Part shown: positions 8,769-18,731 of the stretch, piece after piece
Position numbering within the stretch: the first letter of the stretch is position 1
Layout: each line of letters opens with the position of its first letter
NCBI RefSeq assembly: GCF_011927625.1
Contig: NZ_JAATIZ010000004.1
Location: 286,015 to 350,014 of the forward strand
DNA from: Paenalcaligenes hominis
GTDB lineage: Bacteria; Pseudomonadota; Gammaproteobacteria; Burkholderiales; Burkholderiaceae_B
DNA length: 64,000 nucleotides
Direction: 5' to 3'
Notes under the pieces: generated by a model
What the model saw: the letters and a program-made list of their open reading frames with translations, nothing else
Databases searched by the model: none
Told to the model about the DNA's origin: nothing
Position numbers and translations under genes: made by a program

Positions 8769-9974
8769 CTAGATACGCTCAAGCACGAGCGCAATACCTT
8801 GACCTACACCTATGCACATAGTGCAGAGAGCATATCTGCCTTGATTGTGCTGCAATTGGTTTATCGCCGTTGCCACTAACCTTGCACCACTTGCTCCTAA
8901 AGGATGACCTATAGCAATTGCGCCTCCGTTAGGATTCACACGTAAATCATCATCCTCTAAACCTAACTCTCGGGTCACAGCTAATGCCTGGGCTGCAAAA
9001 GCCTCATTAAGCTCAATCACATCCATCTGATCAAGGGTTAAACCAGCAATTTCCAATACTTTTTTCGTTGCTGATACAGGACCAATTCCCATGATTCGAG
9101 GCTCAACACCCGATGTAGCCATCGCTATAACACGGGCTTTAGGCGTTAAATTAAACTGGTGCGCTATTTTTTCATTAGCTAAAAGCACAGCACCAGCACC
9201 ATCATTTACCCCACTGGCATTACCCGCTGTGATGCTACCGTCAGTACGCACAATTGGACGAAGTTGCGCCAAAGCATTTAAAGAGGTTTCCCGGGGGTGC
9301 TCATCTGCACTAATAATGATCGGGTCACCTTTACGTTGTGCTAACTCAATAGGAACTATTTCGCTCTGAAAAAAGCCTCTGGCCTGAGCTGCGGCATAGT
9401 TTTTCTGACTTCTTAAAGCAAAAAGGTCTTGATCTTCTCGACTAATTGCAAACTGCTGCGCTACATTTTCTGCAGTCGCTGGCATAGTATCTACCCCATA
9501 CATGTCGCGCATTAAGGGGTTAATAAAGCGCCATCCAATTGTCGTGTCTTCAATGCTATTTTGCCGTGTAAAAGCTTGAGTCGCTTTAGGCATAACAAAG
9601 GGAGCCCGACTCATGCTTTCTACTCCGCCCGCTATCATTAGTTGCGTTTCACCCGACTTAATTGCACGCGCAGCAGTTCCAATCGCGTCTAAGCCCGAAC
9701 CACACAAACGGTTGATTGTGCTGCCCGGTACGCTTAAAGGTAGTCCAGCTAATAGTGTCGCCATGCGGGCCACATTTCGGTTATCTTCACCCGCTTGGTT
9801 TGCACACCCTAAAATCACATCATCTACTAAGCTGACATCGAGCTGTTTCTGTCGCTGCACTAACTCTTTAATGACTGCCGCTGCTAGATCATCTGGACGC
9901 ACAGGGGCAAGCCCGCCACCATATCTACCAAAAGGGCTACGCACAGCATCACAAATAAAAACAGAATCACTCAT
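8769..9974 (-). CDS. pcaF: 3-oxoadipyl-CoA thiolase
   Basis: A 401-residue thiolase that cleaves 3-oxoadipyl-CoA with CoA to succinyl-CoA and acetyl-CoA, the last step of the pathway. The acylated cysteine is C91 (INRLCGSG), the active-site histidine H357 (GHPLGASG) and the second cysteine C387 ([10 protein letters not shown]). Length is typical of PcaF/PaaJ thiolases. Its place between the CoA-transferase genes and pcaD fixes the role. Confidence 0.95.
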   Translation of the reverse strand: MSDSVFICDAVRSPFGRYGGGLAPVRPDDLAAAVIKELVQRQKQLDVSLVDDVILGCANQAGEDNRNVARMATLLAGLPLSVPGSTINRLCGSGLDAIGTAARAIKSGETQLMIAGGVESMSRAPFVMPKATQAFTRQNSIEDTTIGWRFINPLMRDMYGVDTMPATAENVAQQFAISREDQDLFALRSQKNYAAAQARGFFQSEIVPIELAQRKGDPIIISADEHPRETSLNALAQLRPIVRTDGSITAGNASGVNDGAGAVLLANEKIAHQFNLTPKARVIAMATSGVEPRIMGIGPVSATKKVLEIAGLTLDQMDVIELNEAFAAQALAVTRELGLEDDDLRVNPNGGAIAIGHPLGASGARLVATAINQLQHNQGRYALCTMCIGVGQGIALVLERI

Positions 9975-10013
9975 CTTTTTTCCTATTAGTTACACATGTA
10001 TGAATCATCTCTT

Positions 10014-10661
10014 TTACGAATGCAAAGGCATTCCTACTAAACGCTCTAACTCTTCATGCGTAAGATTAGAAACTCGGTCAATAACATGTAACCCATCTGG
10101 CGAGCAGGCAAATGTGGCTAAGTCTGTGTACACCCGTTTCACACACTCAATTCCCGTTAACGGATAAGTGCACTCAGGCACCAACTTGCTTTTCCCATCA
10201 CGCGTTAACAGGCTCATCATGACCCAAGTTTGTTTAGCCCCTATAGCTAAATCCATAGCGCCCCCTACCGCTGGGATCGCTCCAGGTTCGCCTGTACTCC
10301 AGTTAGCCAAATCCCCTTTTGCTGAAACTTGGAATGCTCCCAGAACACAAATGTCTAAATGACCTCCACGCATCATGGCAAAGCTATCGGCATGATGAAA
10401 ATAAGCTCCTCCTGAAAGCAGAGTTACAGGTTGTTTTCCTGCATTAACTAGGTCATAGTCTTCTGTTCCTTTTGCTGCAGCGGGCCCCATTCCTAAAATG
10501 CCGTTTTCACTGTGTAAAACAACCTCAAACCCATCGGGTAAATGATTAGCTACCATTGTTGGCATACCAATCCCTAAATTGACATAAGCACCGTTATGAA
10601 TATCTTGTGCAACACGAGCAGCTAACTCATCACGAGTACGGGGTTGATACAAACTCATCAC
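10014..10661 (-). CDS. pcaJ: 3-oxoadipate CoA-transferase subunit B
   Basis: The 215-residue beta subunit of succinyl-CoA:3-oxoadipate CoA-transferase. It contains the catalytic glutamate in SENGILGMGP (E52), and the NLGIGMPT stretch at about 28-35 is conserved. It is encoded 19 bases after the alpha subunit. Two adjacent ATGs exist at the start, and either is possible. catJ is the equivalent name in catechol clusters. Confidence 0.94.
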   Translation of the reverse strand: MMSLYQPRTRDELAARVAQDIHNGAYVNLGIGMPTMVANHLPDGFEVVLHSENGILGMGPAAAKGTEDYDLVNAGKQPVTLLSGGAYFHHADSFAMMRGGHLDICVLGAFQVSAKGDLANWSTGEPGAIPAVGGAMDLAIGAKQTWVMMSLLTRDGKSKLVPECTYPLTGIECVKRVYTDLATFACSPDGLHVIDRVSNLTHEELERLVGMPLHS

Positions 10662-10680
10662 TACATCTCCTTCAAATGAT

Positions 10681-11370
10681 TCAAAAACCGCCGGCTTGTG
10701 TTACAACTCGCGGAACTTTTACTAACTTTTCCACATAAATACCAGGGGTTACGATGCTCTCGGGATCCAGCCCCCCTAATTCTTTCAACTCGTACACGCT
10801 AGCAATGGTTTGTTTAGCCGCTGTTGCCATCACAGGACCAAAATTCCGTGCCGCTTTACGGTACGTTAGATTTCCCCAACGGTCGCCCGCTTCCGCTTTA
10901 ATTAACGCTACATCGCCATGAATAGGGGTTTCATACACATACCAACGGCCATCAATAAAACGGGTTTCTTTATCTTTTGCCAACTGGGTGCCATAGCCAG
11001 TGGGACAAAAAAACCCACCTATTCCGGCTCCTGCTGCTCGTAACCGTTCTGCTAAGTTTCCTTGAGGGACTAGTTCGAGTTCAATTTTTCCACTACGGTA
11101 TAACTCATCAAAAACATACGAATCAACTTGGCGAGGAAAGCTACAAATAATTTTTCGTACCCGTCCTATTTTCAACAAAGCGGCTAAACCTTGATCACCA
11201 TTTCCTGCATTGTTATTAACAACAGTTAGATCGGTAGCCCCCTGCTCAATCAACCCCTCAATGAGTGCTTCTGGAATACCTGCTGTCCCAAACCCTCCGA
11301 TTAGAATCGTGGCACCATCTTGTACATCTTTTAAAGCTTCTGCCACATTGGCTACGGTTTTATCAATCAC
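10681..11370 (-). CDS. pcaI: 3-oxoadipate CoA-transferase subunit A
   Basis: The 229-residue alpha subunit of 3-oxoadipate CoA-transferase, with the GGFGTAGIPE motif near the N-terminus and the CPTGYGTQLA region in the middle. I place the start at a GTG (11370). TAAGGAG, formed at the stop codon of the transporter gene upstream, is the ribosome site 9 bases before it. The resulting N-terminus (MIDKTVANV) matches the family length. The longer reading frame starts at a TTG with no ribosome site. Confidence 0.93.
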   Translation of the reverse strand: MIDKTVANVAEALKDVQDGATILIGGFGTAGIPEALIEGLIEQGATDLTVVNNNAGNGDQGLAALLKIGRVRKIICSFPRQVDSYVFDELYRSGKIELELVPQGNLAERLRAAGAGIGGFFCPTGYGTQLAKDKETRFIDGRWYVYETPIHGDVALIKAEAGDRWGNLTYRKAARNFGPVMATAAKQTIASVYELKELGGLDPESIVTPGIYVEKLVKVPRVVTQAGGF

Positions 11371-11383
11371 TGTGTCGTACTCC

Positions 11384-12718
11384 TTAGGTTGCAACTGCAG
11401 TTAGCCGCTGCCCTTTAGCTTGCTGTTGAACTGAAATAATGAATACACCGATAGCTAGCGCAGCGATCACTCCGGGTATTGCAAAGGCCAAGAAATTCAT
11501 TTTTAACGGCAATGCCATGGCCATTAGGGTCCCCCCTAAAAAAGGTCCTACAATTGCCCCCGTGCGACCAATACCTGAGGCCCAGCCTAAACCTGATGAA
11601 CGCATTGCTAATGGATAGTATTGAGCAGCATTGGCATATAAGAGAATCTGTGTACCGATGGTGGTCGCTCCCGCCACGATAATTAACCCATAAAGCGCTA
11701 TCATGGGGCTCTTAAAGCCGAGTAAACCAATAGAGACGGCCGACAATACAAAAAACCAGGCCATAACACGAGGTAGACCAAATCGGTCCCCCATCCAACC
11801 ACCTAAAATGGCACCAAACATTCCGCCAAAATTCAAAGCTAATAAGAAAGACAAGCTAGAACCCAAGCTATAACCTGCATTCGCCATCAATTTAGGTAGC
11901 CACGACCCAAGTGCATAAACCATTAATAGGCAACAAAAGAAAGCTAACCAAATCATTAACGTACCGAGTAAGCGCCCATCTTTAAATAGATCTAATACTG
12001 GCACGGTAGCCGCTTTCTGCACTGGTTGAGTTAGCTGAACATTAGCTAAATCCAAATGAGGATTAACTTTAGTTAACATACGGCGCGCAGTGTCTTCTTT
12101 ATTTTGGCGCAGTAAAAAGCCGACTGACTCAGGCAGTTTCCACATAAGTAGTGGTAACAAAAGCAAAGGTACGGCTGCTGCAAAGAACATAGACTGCCAA
12201 CCAAAACGAGGCAACATGTAAATACCCATCCCCGCCGATAGCACCCCACCCAATGAGTAACCGCTAAACATCACCGCTACCAGAGTTCCGCGTGAACGAC
12301 GAGGCGAGTACTCATTCATTAACGCCACCGCATTTGGCATAAGGCCACCACACCCTAAACCAGCTATAAAGCGATAAATGCCAAACTCTGCAACGCTAGT
12401 TGCAAAACCGTTAAAAAAAGTCGCAAAGCTAAAAATTACAAAACAAATAATGACCCCTTTTTTTCGTCCAATTCGGTCTGCAAGTGGACCAAAAATAAAC
12501 GCACCAAACATCATGCCAAATAAGGCATAACTGCCTAATGCTCCTGCTTGTACAGGAGTCAGTCCCCACTCATCCATCAAAACGGGCAAAACCACACCAT
12601 AAATAAAAAGGTCATACCCATCGAAAATAAGTAACAACGCACAGACCCATATAACAGACCAATGAAAACGATTAAAACTCGCTTGGTCTATTACTTCGTT
12701 AATGTCAATTTTTCTCAT
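11384..12718 (-). CDS. benK: MFS aromatic acid:H+ symporter, BenK-like
   Basis: A 444-residue major facilitator of the aromatic-acid:H+ symporter family, with 12 predicted helices. The signature DGYDLFIYGVVLPVL in helix 1 carries the acidic residues needed for aromatic-acid uptake. The loop 2-3 motif GPLADRIGRKKG is also present. The N-terminus MRKIDINEVID resembles benzoate carriers BenK. It sits inside the benzoate operon between benD and pcaI. A muconate or 4-hydroxybenzoate carrier (PcaK type) is the alternative, but the context favours benzoate. Confidence 0.88.
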   Translation of the reverse strand: MRKIDINEVIDQASFNRFHWSVIWVCALLLIFDGYDLFIYGVVLPVLMDEWGLTPVQAGALGSYALFGMMFGAFIFGPLADRIGRKKGVIICFVIFSFATFFNGFATSVAEFGIYRFIAGLGCGGLMPNAVALMNEYSPRRSRGTLVAVMFSGYSLGGVLSAGMGIYMLPRFGWQSMFFAAAVPLLLLPLLMWKLPESVGFLLRQNKEDTARRMLTKVNPHLDLANVQLTQPVQKAATVPVLDLFKDGRLLGTLMIWLAFFCCLLMVYALGSWLPKLMANAGYSLGSSLSFLLALNFGGMFGAILGGWMGDRFGLPRVMAWFFVLSAVSIGLLGFKSPMIALYGLIIVAGATTIGTQILLYANAAQYYPLAMRSSGLGWASGIGRTGAIVGPFLGGTLMAMALPLKMNFLAFAIPGVIAALAIGVFIISVQQQAKGQRLTAVAT

Positions 12719-12757
12719 ACCCTATTTCTCTTTTTTTATGTGGTACCTCTTTCCGAA

Positions 12758-13522
12758 TTAGCCCTGATCTCCTCCGCCAACGGGTAAGGTAGTTCCTGTT
12801 ATATAAGACGCTTCATCTGAAGCTAAAAATAAAATAGCTGCTGCTTGCTCATCTAAACTGCCATAGCGTTTCATTAAGCTACTCTGTACAGTCTGATCCA
12901 CAATTTGCTGATACCACTCTTGTTCTTGCGCTGTTGGTTGTTCTGTATTGCGTGGAATTTTTCGTGGAGGCGCTTCGGTACCTCCTGGGGCAACAGCATT
13001 AACTCGTACTCCTCGGTCAGCTGTCTCAAATGCTAAGCAGGCTGTCAACGCATTGACCCCCCCTTTGGCTGCTCCATAGGGGACACGATTTACACTACGT
13101 GTAGCAATTGATGAAACGTTCACAATTGCGCCCTGTTGTTGTGCCAACATGGTGGGTAATACTGCACGGCAGCACCATAAAGCTGGAAACAAGGAACGTT
13201 GGATTTCTTTCTCTATTTGCTCAGGAGAATAATGCTCAAAAGGACGCGCCCAAATCGTTCCCCCGACGTTATTGATTAACACATCAATGCGTCCAAAGCG
13301 GGTTAATGCAGCGTTGGCTGCTTTCTCAGCCCCCGCATAAGTTTCTAAATCTGCAGTTAAGGTTACGACTTGCTCATTAGCCAACTCATGCACAAGTTCA
13401 GAGCGATCCACCAGAACAAGGGTTGCGCCCTCTTGCTCTAGTCGCTCTGCCACTCTGCGTCCGATACCTTGAGCTGCTCCTGTGACCAATACCACTTTAT
13501 TGCGAAAGCGCTCTTGATTCAT
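12758..13522 (-). CDS. benD: Benzoate cis-diol dehydrogenase
   Basis: A 254-residue short-chain dehydrogenase that oxidises and decarboxylates 1,6-dihydroxycyclohexa-2,4-diene-1-carboxylate to catechol with NAD+. It shows the nucleotide-binding VTGAAQGIG, the INNVGG motif, the catalytic serine region NVSSIATR and YGAAKGG (Tyr-x3-Lys). It follows benC in the expected benABCD order but is separated from it by a structured 84-base gap. Confidence 0.94.
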   Translation of the reverse strand: MNQERFRNKVVLVTGAAQGIGRRVAERLEQEGATLVLVDRSELVHELANEQVVTLTADLETYAGAEKAANAALTRFGRIDVLINNVGGTIWARPFEHYSPEQIEKEIQRSLFPALWCCRAVLPTMLAQQQGAIVNVSSIATRSVNRVPYGAAKGGVNALTACLAFETADRGVRVNAVAPGGTEAPPRKIPRNTEQPTAQEQEWYQQIVDQTVQSSLMKRYGSLDEQAAAILFLASDEASYITGTTLPVGGGDQG

Positions 13523-13543
13523 GTTTTCCTCTTAGAAATAAAA

Positions 13544-13599
13544 CCTCAGCCCTCATCACAATCTTTCTAATTTGATTGGAGGTGATGTCAAAGCTGAGG
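13544..13599 (-). other. Intercistronic imperfect hairpin between benC and benD
   Basis: CCTCAGC (13544-13550) pairs with GCTGAGG (13593-13599). Inside it CATCAC pairs with GTGATG and AATC with GATT, giving a long interrupted stem without a T tail. Such a stem between genes of a long operon could mark RNA processing or protect the upstream benABC message. Function is inferred. Confidence 0.5.
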
Positions 13600-13606
13600 A
13601 GGTGCG

Positions 13607-14614
13607 TTATACGCTAGGAATAAAACGTTCGTAATAAAATTGCGCTGGCGTCATATTTTGCTCACGCATGTAATCACTGACCGCATCAACCATTGGGGGA
13701 GGGCCACATAAGTACACATCTACATTGCCCTCATACAGCATGGTGGGCTCCAAGTGATGTGTTACGTAACCTTTACGTGGGTGCTTAGATTCAGGATCGA
13801 CGACTGTAGTGATGAAAGAAAAGTTAGCTAGACGCTCAGCATAGGCTTCGAGCTGTTCAACCAAAACCAAGTCTTGTTCTCGTGTCACCCCGTAAATCAT
13901 TTGAATGGGTTGCGCACATCCTTTTTGTGCCAAAACCTCTAGCATGGATAGGAACGGCGCTAAACCGGTTCCACCCGCCAAAAACAATAAGGGACGAGTT
14001 ACAGAGCGCAAGTAAAAACTACCTAAAGGTCCTACTACCTGTAACTCTTGTCCTAGTTTGGCTTGCTCTAGCCACCCGCTCATTAAACCGTTAGGAACAT
14101 GTTTAATCAGAAAACTCATAATCTGCTCTCCGGGCGCGGAGCTAAACGAGTAAGAACGGTGCTCCTCACTACCCGGAACAGTAATATTGACATACTGCCC
14201 AGGTAGAAAAGACGGTTGCTTGTCATTAGCAGCTAGGGTTAACTCAAAGGCAGCATCGTCATACCGACAAACTTCTGTTACAGATGCTGTGAAACCCTCG
14301 ATACCGGTTTTACACATAGTGGAATCAACAGGCACTCGAATTACACAGTCAGAGTGCGGGATCATTTGACAAGTTAACACTAGCCCCTCTTGGGCCTCTG
14401 TTTCAGTTAATGCCTCATCAATGTAGTCATCAATCAGCTCATACTCACCACTTTCAGCATGACATTTACAGGTGCCACATACGCCATCTGAGCAGTCCAT
14501 AGGCAAGTTAATTCGATGACGGTAAGCCGCATCTAATACCTTTTCCTGCGATCCGCACTCAATGAATCGAGTCACTCCGTCCTCAAAATTTAAAGCAATT
14601 TGGTAACTGCTCAT
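13607..14614 (-). CDS. benC: Benzoate 1,2-dioxygenase electron transfer component
   Basis: A 335-residue reductase passing electrons from NADH to the BenAB oxygenase. The N-terminal plant-type ferredoxin domain has cysteines C41, C46, C49 and C82 (CSDGVCGTC then TCQ). It is followed by an FAD domain with RSYSFSS and an NAD domain with GGTGLAPFLSML and CGPPPMV. Domain order and length are those of BenC/XylZ/AntC. It is 20 bases downstream of benB and in the same operon. Confidence 0.95.
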   Translation of the reverse strand: MSSYQIALNFEDGVTRFIECGSQEKVLDAAYRHRINLPMDCSDGVCGTCKCHAESGEYELIDDYIDEALTETEAQEGLVLTCQMIPHSDCVIRVPVDSTMCKTGIEGFTASVTEVCRYDDAAFELTLAANDKQPSFLPGQYVNITVPGSEEHRSYSFSSAPGEQIMSFLIKHVPNGLMSGWLEQAKLGQELQVVGPLGSFYLRSVTRPLLFLAGGTGLAPFLSMLEVLAQKGCAQPIQMIYGVTREQDLVLVEQLEAYAERLANFSFITTVVDPESKHPRKGYVTHHLEPTMLYEGNVDVYLCGPPPMVDAVSDYMREQNMTPAQFYYERFIPSV

Positions 14615-14634
14615 CTCGCTCTCCTCTTTACTAC

Positions 14635-15117
14635 TTAGATATGATAGATATCGATCACTTGTCGGATATAATCATTTTTTAAGACGATTTTTTTCTTTTT
14701 GATTTTTATATCAGTATCTTTTTTCATTAAAGTGACGTAAATTGTGCCAAAGTAATGATCTGTAGAGCGATAGCGATGACTAAGCGTATGGAAGTTATAA
14801 CGAACATCCACTTCGCCATCTCGTGCTTCAAGTATTTCTATATTGCTTAACATATGATTTGTGCGCGGCTCAGGCGTAGAAGCACTAGACCGCTCTGTTT
14901 GAATACGAAATACACGATCTTCTAAACCATTGCGATTCGCGTAATAAATTAAGGACACCTGACTTTGAGGATCTTCTGTGAGCTGATCATCATCGTCCCA
15001 ACACGGCATCCAGTACTCAGCCTCCTCTGCATAGCACGTTAACCAAGCATCCCACTCTCTATCATCTAAATAACGTGCTTCCCGATACAAAAAAGTGCAA
15101 ACCGTTTGATAATCCAT
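14635..15117 (-). CDS. benB: Benzoate 1,2-dioxygenase small (beta) subunit
   Basis: A 160-residue non-catalytic beta subunit of the ring-hydroxylating dioxygenase, with the family features FLYREARYLDDREWDAWL near the N-terminus and a TNHMLSNIE stretch in the middle. It is encoded 3 bases after the alpha subunit, so translation is probably coupled. The C-terminus is unusually lysine-rich (about residues 137-147), reflected in a local A/T-rich stretch. Confidence 0.94.
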   Translation of the reverse strand: MDYQTVCTFLYREARYLDDREWDAWLTCYAEEAEYWMPCWDDDDQLTEDPQSQVSLIYYANRNGLEDRVFRIQTERSSASTPEPRTNHMLSNIEILEARDGEVDVRYNFHTLSHRYRSTDHYFGTIYVTLMKKDTDIKIKKKKIVLKNDYIRQVIDIYHI

Positions 15118-15120
15118 GAC

Positions 15121-16491
15121 TTATACCCCCACCACTTGCGGATCTTTTTGCTCTAACTGATTTTTTTCTTGCTGTAATGCGTTTTTCATTACACTGAGCC
15201 AATACTCGTGTTGACACACAAATAAGCCTTCATCTTCACTGCGCTCTCCACTTAGTAAAGGGTTAATCCCCAACTGCTTCGCATTCTCATCCGGTCCTTT
15301 AACCCACAAAGGCGCACCACGACTTAGATCGTTCCAAGGCGCATTAAGGGCGCTATAGCCTTCTTGGCAAGCACGGAACTCCTCTAAATCATCTGCAGTC
15401 CCCATTCCAGACACATTAAAGAAATCCTCATATTGGCGCAGTCGTATCGCACGGTTTTCAGCACTCTCATTTTTTGGGCCAAAACAATAAATAGTGACTT
15501 CTGTTTTATCTACGCTGATAGGACGCGTTACACGTATTTGTGTGGAAAACTGATCCATAATGTAAACATTTGGATAGAGACACAAATTTCGCGTTTGCTT
15601 GATAATCATTTCAGCACGGTGCTCACCTAGCCTTTCTTTAAGCATTTCTCGCTGCTGATGAATTGGGCGCACTTCTGGATTCAACGTATTGGTCCATAAC
15701 AAAATATGTCCATTTTCAAATCCGTAGACACCCCCAACACTCTTACTCCACCCTTGCGCATCTACTGCTTGGGTACCGCCCTCTTTACGACGTCCCATGG
15801 TCGCTAAATAGTTCCAGTGCACGCTGCTGACGTGATAACCATCTGCACCATTTTCCATTTGCAGTTTCCAGTTACCGTCATATACGTAGGTTGAACTACC
15901 TCGAATTACCTCAATGCCATCAGGAGACTGATCAGCAATCTGATCTAAAATCACCTTTGTCTCTCCGAGATAGTCATCAAGTGAGGGCACGTCAGGATTG
16001 AGACTGCCAAACAAAAACCCTTTATAGCTTTCAAAACGAGGGACACGAGTTAAATCATGCGAGCCATTAGTATTGAACTGCTCTGGATACTGAGTAGTTT
16101 TCTCGTCTTTTACTTTAAGCAACTTACCCGTATTACTAAATGTCCAACCATGGAAAGGACAGGTAAAGCTGCCTCGGTTTCCCCGTTTACGACGACACAA
16201 TGTTGCTCCACGGTGGGCACAAGCATTTATTAAGGCATTAAGCTGTTGATCCCGGCCTCGAGTAATTACAATCGGTTGTCGTCCAATGTAGGTGGTGAAG
16301 TAATCATTCACTTCAGGGATTTGACTTTCATGCGCCAAATATACCCATCCACCTTCAAATAAATACTTCATTTCCAGCTCAAACAGATCTGGATCTGTGA
16401 ACACATCACGACGGCAGCGGTAAATACCCGCTTGTTCATCGACCTGCATTGCTGTATTTAAAAGCTGCTCAACGTCATAAAGCTTATCCAT
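15121..16491 (-). CDS. benA: Benzoate 1,2-dioxygenase large (alpha) subunit
   Basis: The 456-residue catalytic subunit that, with BenB and BenC, dihydroxylates benzoate to the cis-diol acid. The Rieske cluster ligands are C91, H93, C111 and H114 (CAHRG and CPFHGW). The mononuclear iron site is H220 and H225 in [12 protein letters not shown], with the bridging D217 and a distal acid at about D368. Length and motifs fit the benzoate/toluate/anthranilate group. Benzoate is favoured by benE, benK and benD nearby. Confidence 0.95.
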   Translation of the reverse strand: MDKLYDVEQLLNTAMQVDEQAGIYRCRRDVFTDPDLFELEMKYLFEGGWVYLAHESQIPEVNDYFTTYIGRQPIVITRGRDQQLNALINACAHRGATLCRRKRGNRGSFTCPFHGWTFSNTGKLLKVKDEKTTQYPEQFNTNGSHDLTRVPRFESYKGFLFGSLNPDVPSLDDYLGETKVILDQIADQSPDGIEVIRGSSTYVYDGNWKLQMENGADGYHVSSVHWNYLATMGRRKEGGTQAVDAQGWSKSVGGVYGFENGHILLWTNTLNPEVRPIHQQREMLKERLGEHRAEMIIKQTRNLCLYPNVYIMDQFSTQIRVTRPISVDKTEVTIYCFGPKNESAENRAIRLRQYEDFFNVSGMGTADDLEEFRACQEGYSALNAPWNDLSRGAPLWVKGPDENAKQLGINPLLSGERSEDEGLFVCQHEYWLSVMKNALQQEKNQLEQKDPQVVGV

Positions 16492-16591
16492 GACTTATCC
16501 TTTCCAATACGTTAGTTTGTGCCTACTTATGATCAATCCCTAGCACGGCAGCAAGCACAAACCATTGTGAAAAACAAACGGCTCAGTGGGG

Positions 16592-17530
16592 TTAGGCACC
16601 AACTAAACGAGGACGATCTACAATTTGGTTGTCTTTACTGTCAACCAAAGGAGTCAAATGTATATCAAACTGAATTTCAGCAAAGGGACCGTCTAAGCCC
16701 TCTGCGTTGATACGCACCTCATCAGTACACTCCGTCAATGGCGGTACCAACCCTTCACGCGTTGCATAAGCGAAGTCATCATTAACAAGTGGATCGCCAT
16801 CAATATTGATTTGCGTAGTTAATTTGCGATGGTTATCTGCTGTAACAAAAAAGTGGATATGTGCGGGACGGTTTCCGTGACGGCCTAAGCAATTTAATAG
16901 TTCTTGTGTGGGGCCATCAGGTGGGCAGCCATAGCCCATTGGAACAATACTGCGAAACTTATACTGTCCCTGATCATCGGCAATAATAGTGCGGCGCATG
17001 TTGAAAGGCTTTTGTTCACCTGTCGGATCAAAGTGAGAATAGAAGCCTTTGGTGTTGCAATGCCATACTTCCACTTTGGCTCCAGGCTGAGGCTGACCAT
17101 CTGCCCCATACACAGTGCCATGCATAATAAGAGGATGACCGTCTTTATCACTGCCATCATCCAGACGGGCATAGCCATGCTCGACGGGTGCTCCCACTAC
17201 ATACAATGGACCCTCGATGGTACGAGGCGTACCGCCTGTCACACCTAGCTTTTCATCCTCAGCATCCATACGCATATCTAGATAGCGGTCAAAGCCAAGC
17301 CCAGGTGAAAGTAAGCCTGCCTCTTGGCGTTCACCGAGTCGATTTAAATAAGCAATACCAGCCCAATACTCATCTGGCGTAATATTTAAGTCTTCTATAG
17401 CTTTATACAAATCAGTGACGATACGGTGAATAATTTCTTTAACTCGTGGATTGCCTCCCTCGTAGCTCAACCCACAGGCTAAATTAAGAAAATTTTGGAC
17501 TTCTTCTGTGTCAAAAAGCTTTACACTCAT
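16592..17530 (-). CDS. catA: Catechol 1,2-dioxygenase
   Basis: A 312-residue intradiol dioxygenase cleaving catechol to cis,cis-muconate. The ferric-iron ligands Y164, Y200, H224 and H226 are all present (KGFYSH, PMGYG, RPAHIHF), at the same numbers as in the Acinetobacter enzyme. The ATG at 17530 (MSVKLFDTEE) is preferred over one 45 bases upstream because GGGAGA lies just before it and the numbering then matches the family. It is followed by benA after 100 bases, a gap that holds an 8-base inverted repeat GTTTGTGC/GCACAAAC (16515 and 16555). Confidence 0.96.
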   Translation of the reverse strand: MSVKLFDTEEVQNFLNLACGLSYEGGNPRVKEIIHRIVTDLYKAIEDLNITPDEYWAGIAYLNRLGERQEAGLLSPGLGFDRYLDMRMDAEDEKLGVTGGTPRTIEGPLYVVGAPVEHGYARLDDGSDKDGHPLIMHGTVYGADGQPQPGAKVEVWHCNTKGFYSHFDPTGEQKPFNMRRTIIADDQGQYKFRSIVPMGYGCPPDGPTQELLNCLGRHGNRPAHIHFFVTADNHRKLTTQINIDGDPLVNDDFAYATREGLVPPLTECTDEVRINAEGLDGPFAEIQFDIHLTPLVDSKDNQIVDRPRLVGA

Positions 17531-17585
17531 GATGTCTCCCTTTAAATGTAAATAGTCAACAAACGGCTTTTTCACATACAGCCTG

Positions 17586-18731
17586 TTACTTGACTGCTGC
17601 TAAAATCACGCTTTTTTTGCGCTGCTCTCGATTAAAAAACTGCACCCGCTCCTCATCTAGCGCAATGCCTAATCCCGCTCCTTGTGGAACTTGAAGCTCA
17701 AAATCCTTATAAATTAGGGGGGTTGTTACGATGTCTTCGGTTAATAACAAGGGACCAAATAGCTCCGTTCCCCATTCCAAAGCATGAAAGGTAGAGAAAG
17801 CATGGGCTGAGGCAACCGTTCCTATACTGCCTTCAAGCATGGTTCCACCATAAAGTTCAATATGCGCAGCTTCTGCTATTGCAGCGACTTTTTGTGCCGC
17901 ACGTAATCCACCAGACTGTTCAATTTTGATAGCAAACACATCAGCGGCTTCTGCTTGTGCTAAGGCAAAAGCGGATTCTGGTCCCACTAAGGATTCGTCC
18001 GCCATCACAGCAATAGGATATTTTCCTGATAAACGCTTTAACGCCGCAGCGCTTGCTACAGGTTGCTCGACGAGCTCACATCCCACATCAGCCAAAGCAG
18101 GAATACCATACCGGGCATCTAGCTCACTCCAAGCCATATTAATGTCCACACGGACAGCACCACGATCACCCAATGCTTTTTTTATGGCTGCGACATGCGC
18201 TACATCTTCAGCTACAGTACGTTTACCAATTTTTAATTTGAATATGCGATGGCGACGCATAGACAACATGGCTTCTGCTTCATCGATATCTTTGGCTGTA
18301 TCACCTGAAGCTAATGTCCAAGCCACAGGCAAACGGTCACAGATACGCCCCCCCAATAGCTCGGATACAGGTAAATTACGACGATGTCCAAGTGCATCGT
18401 AAAGCGCTGTTTCTACTGCACTTTTCGCAAAACGATTATCTCTGATTGCTAACTGTAAACGTTGCATTAACTGAGACACATCATCAGCACGTTGACCAAG
18501 TAGTAAAGGAGAAAAATACGTATCAATAGCGAGCTTCATCCCTTCAGGCGACTCTGCTCCGTACGCAAGACCTCCGATGGTCGTACCTTCACCTATTCCA
18601 ACCGAGCCATCCGAACAATAGATACGCACTATCATCAACGTTTGACCTTGCATGGTGGTCATGGAAAGTTGATGAGGTCGAATAGTGGGCAAATCTAGCA
18701 GCAGTGTCTCCACCCGATCGATTGTTACCAT
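17586..18731 (-). CDS. catB: Muconate cycloisomerase
   Basis: A 381-residue enolase-superfamily enzyme turning cis,cis-muconate into muconolactone. The KLK motif (K165/K167, catalytic base), the DIN and EQP metal-ligand regions and ADES are visible in the expected barrel order. It is the promoter-proximal gene of the thirteen-gene operon and diverges from the LysR regulator. A rather weak AGGTG precedes the ATG. Confidence 0.95.
   Translation of the reverse strand: MVTIDRVETLLLDLPTIRPHQLSMTTMQGQTLMIVRIYCSDGSVGIGEGTTIGGLAYGAESPEGMKLAIDTYFSPLLLGQRADDVSQLMQRLQLAIRDNRFAKSAVETALYDALGHRRNLPVSELLGGRICDRLPVAWTLASGDTAKDIDEAEAMLSMRRHRIFKLKIGKRTVAEDVAHVAAIKKALGDRGAVRVDINMAWSELDARYGIPALADVGCELVEQPVASAAALKRLSGKYPIAVMADESLVGPESAFALAQAEAADVFAIKIEQSGGLRAAQKVAAIAEAAHIELYGGTMLEGSIGTVASAHAFSTFHALEWGTELFGPLLLTEDIVTTPLIYKDFELQVPQGAGLGIALDEERVQFFNREQRKKSVILAAVK

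Noticed and set aside
9613..10167. 184-codon plus-strand open frame opposite pcaF/pcaJ
   Set aside because: It spans two well-supported minus-strand genes, has no recognisable protein features and no ribosome site.
15121..16491. Anthranilate or toluate dioxygenase as the identity of benAB
   Set aside because: Motifs alone do not exclude these, but benE, benK, benD and the order benABCD favour benzoate.
16515..16562. GTTTGTGC/GCACAAAC inverted repeat as a BenM operator between catA and benA
   Set aside because: The 32-base spacing and sequence do not fit LysR sites; it could be chance.
17926..18402. 158-codon plus-strand open frame opposite catB
   Set aside because: Antisense shadow of a complete muconate cycloisomerase gene.
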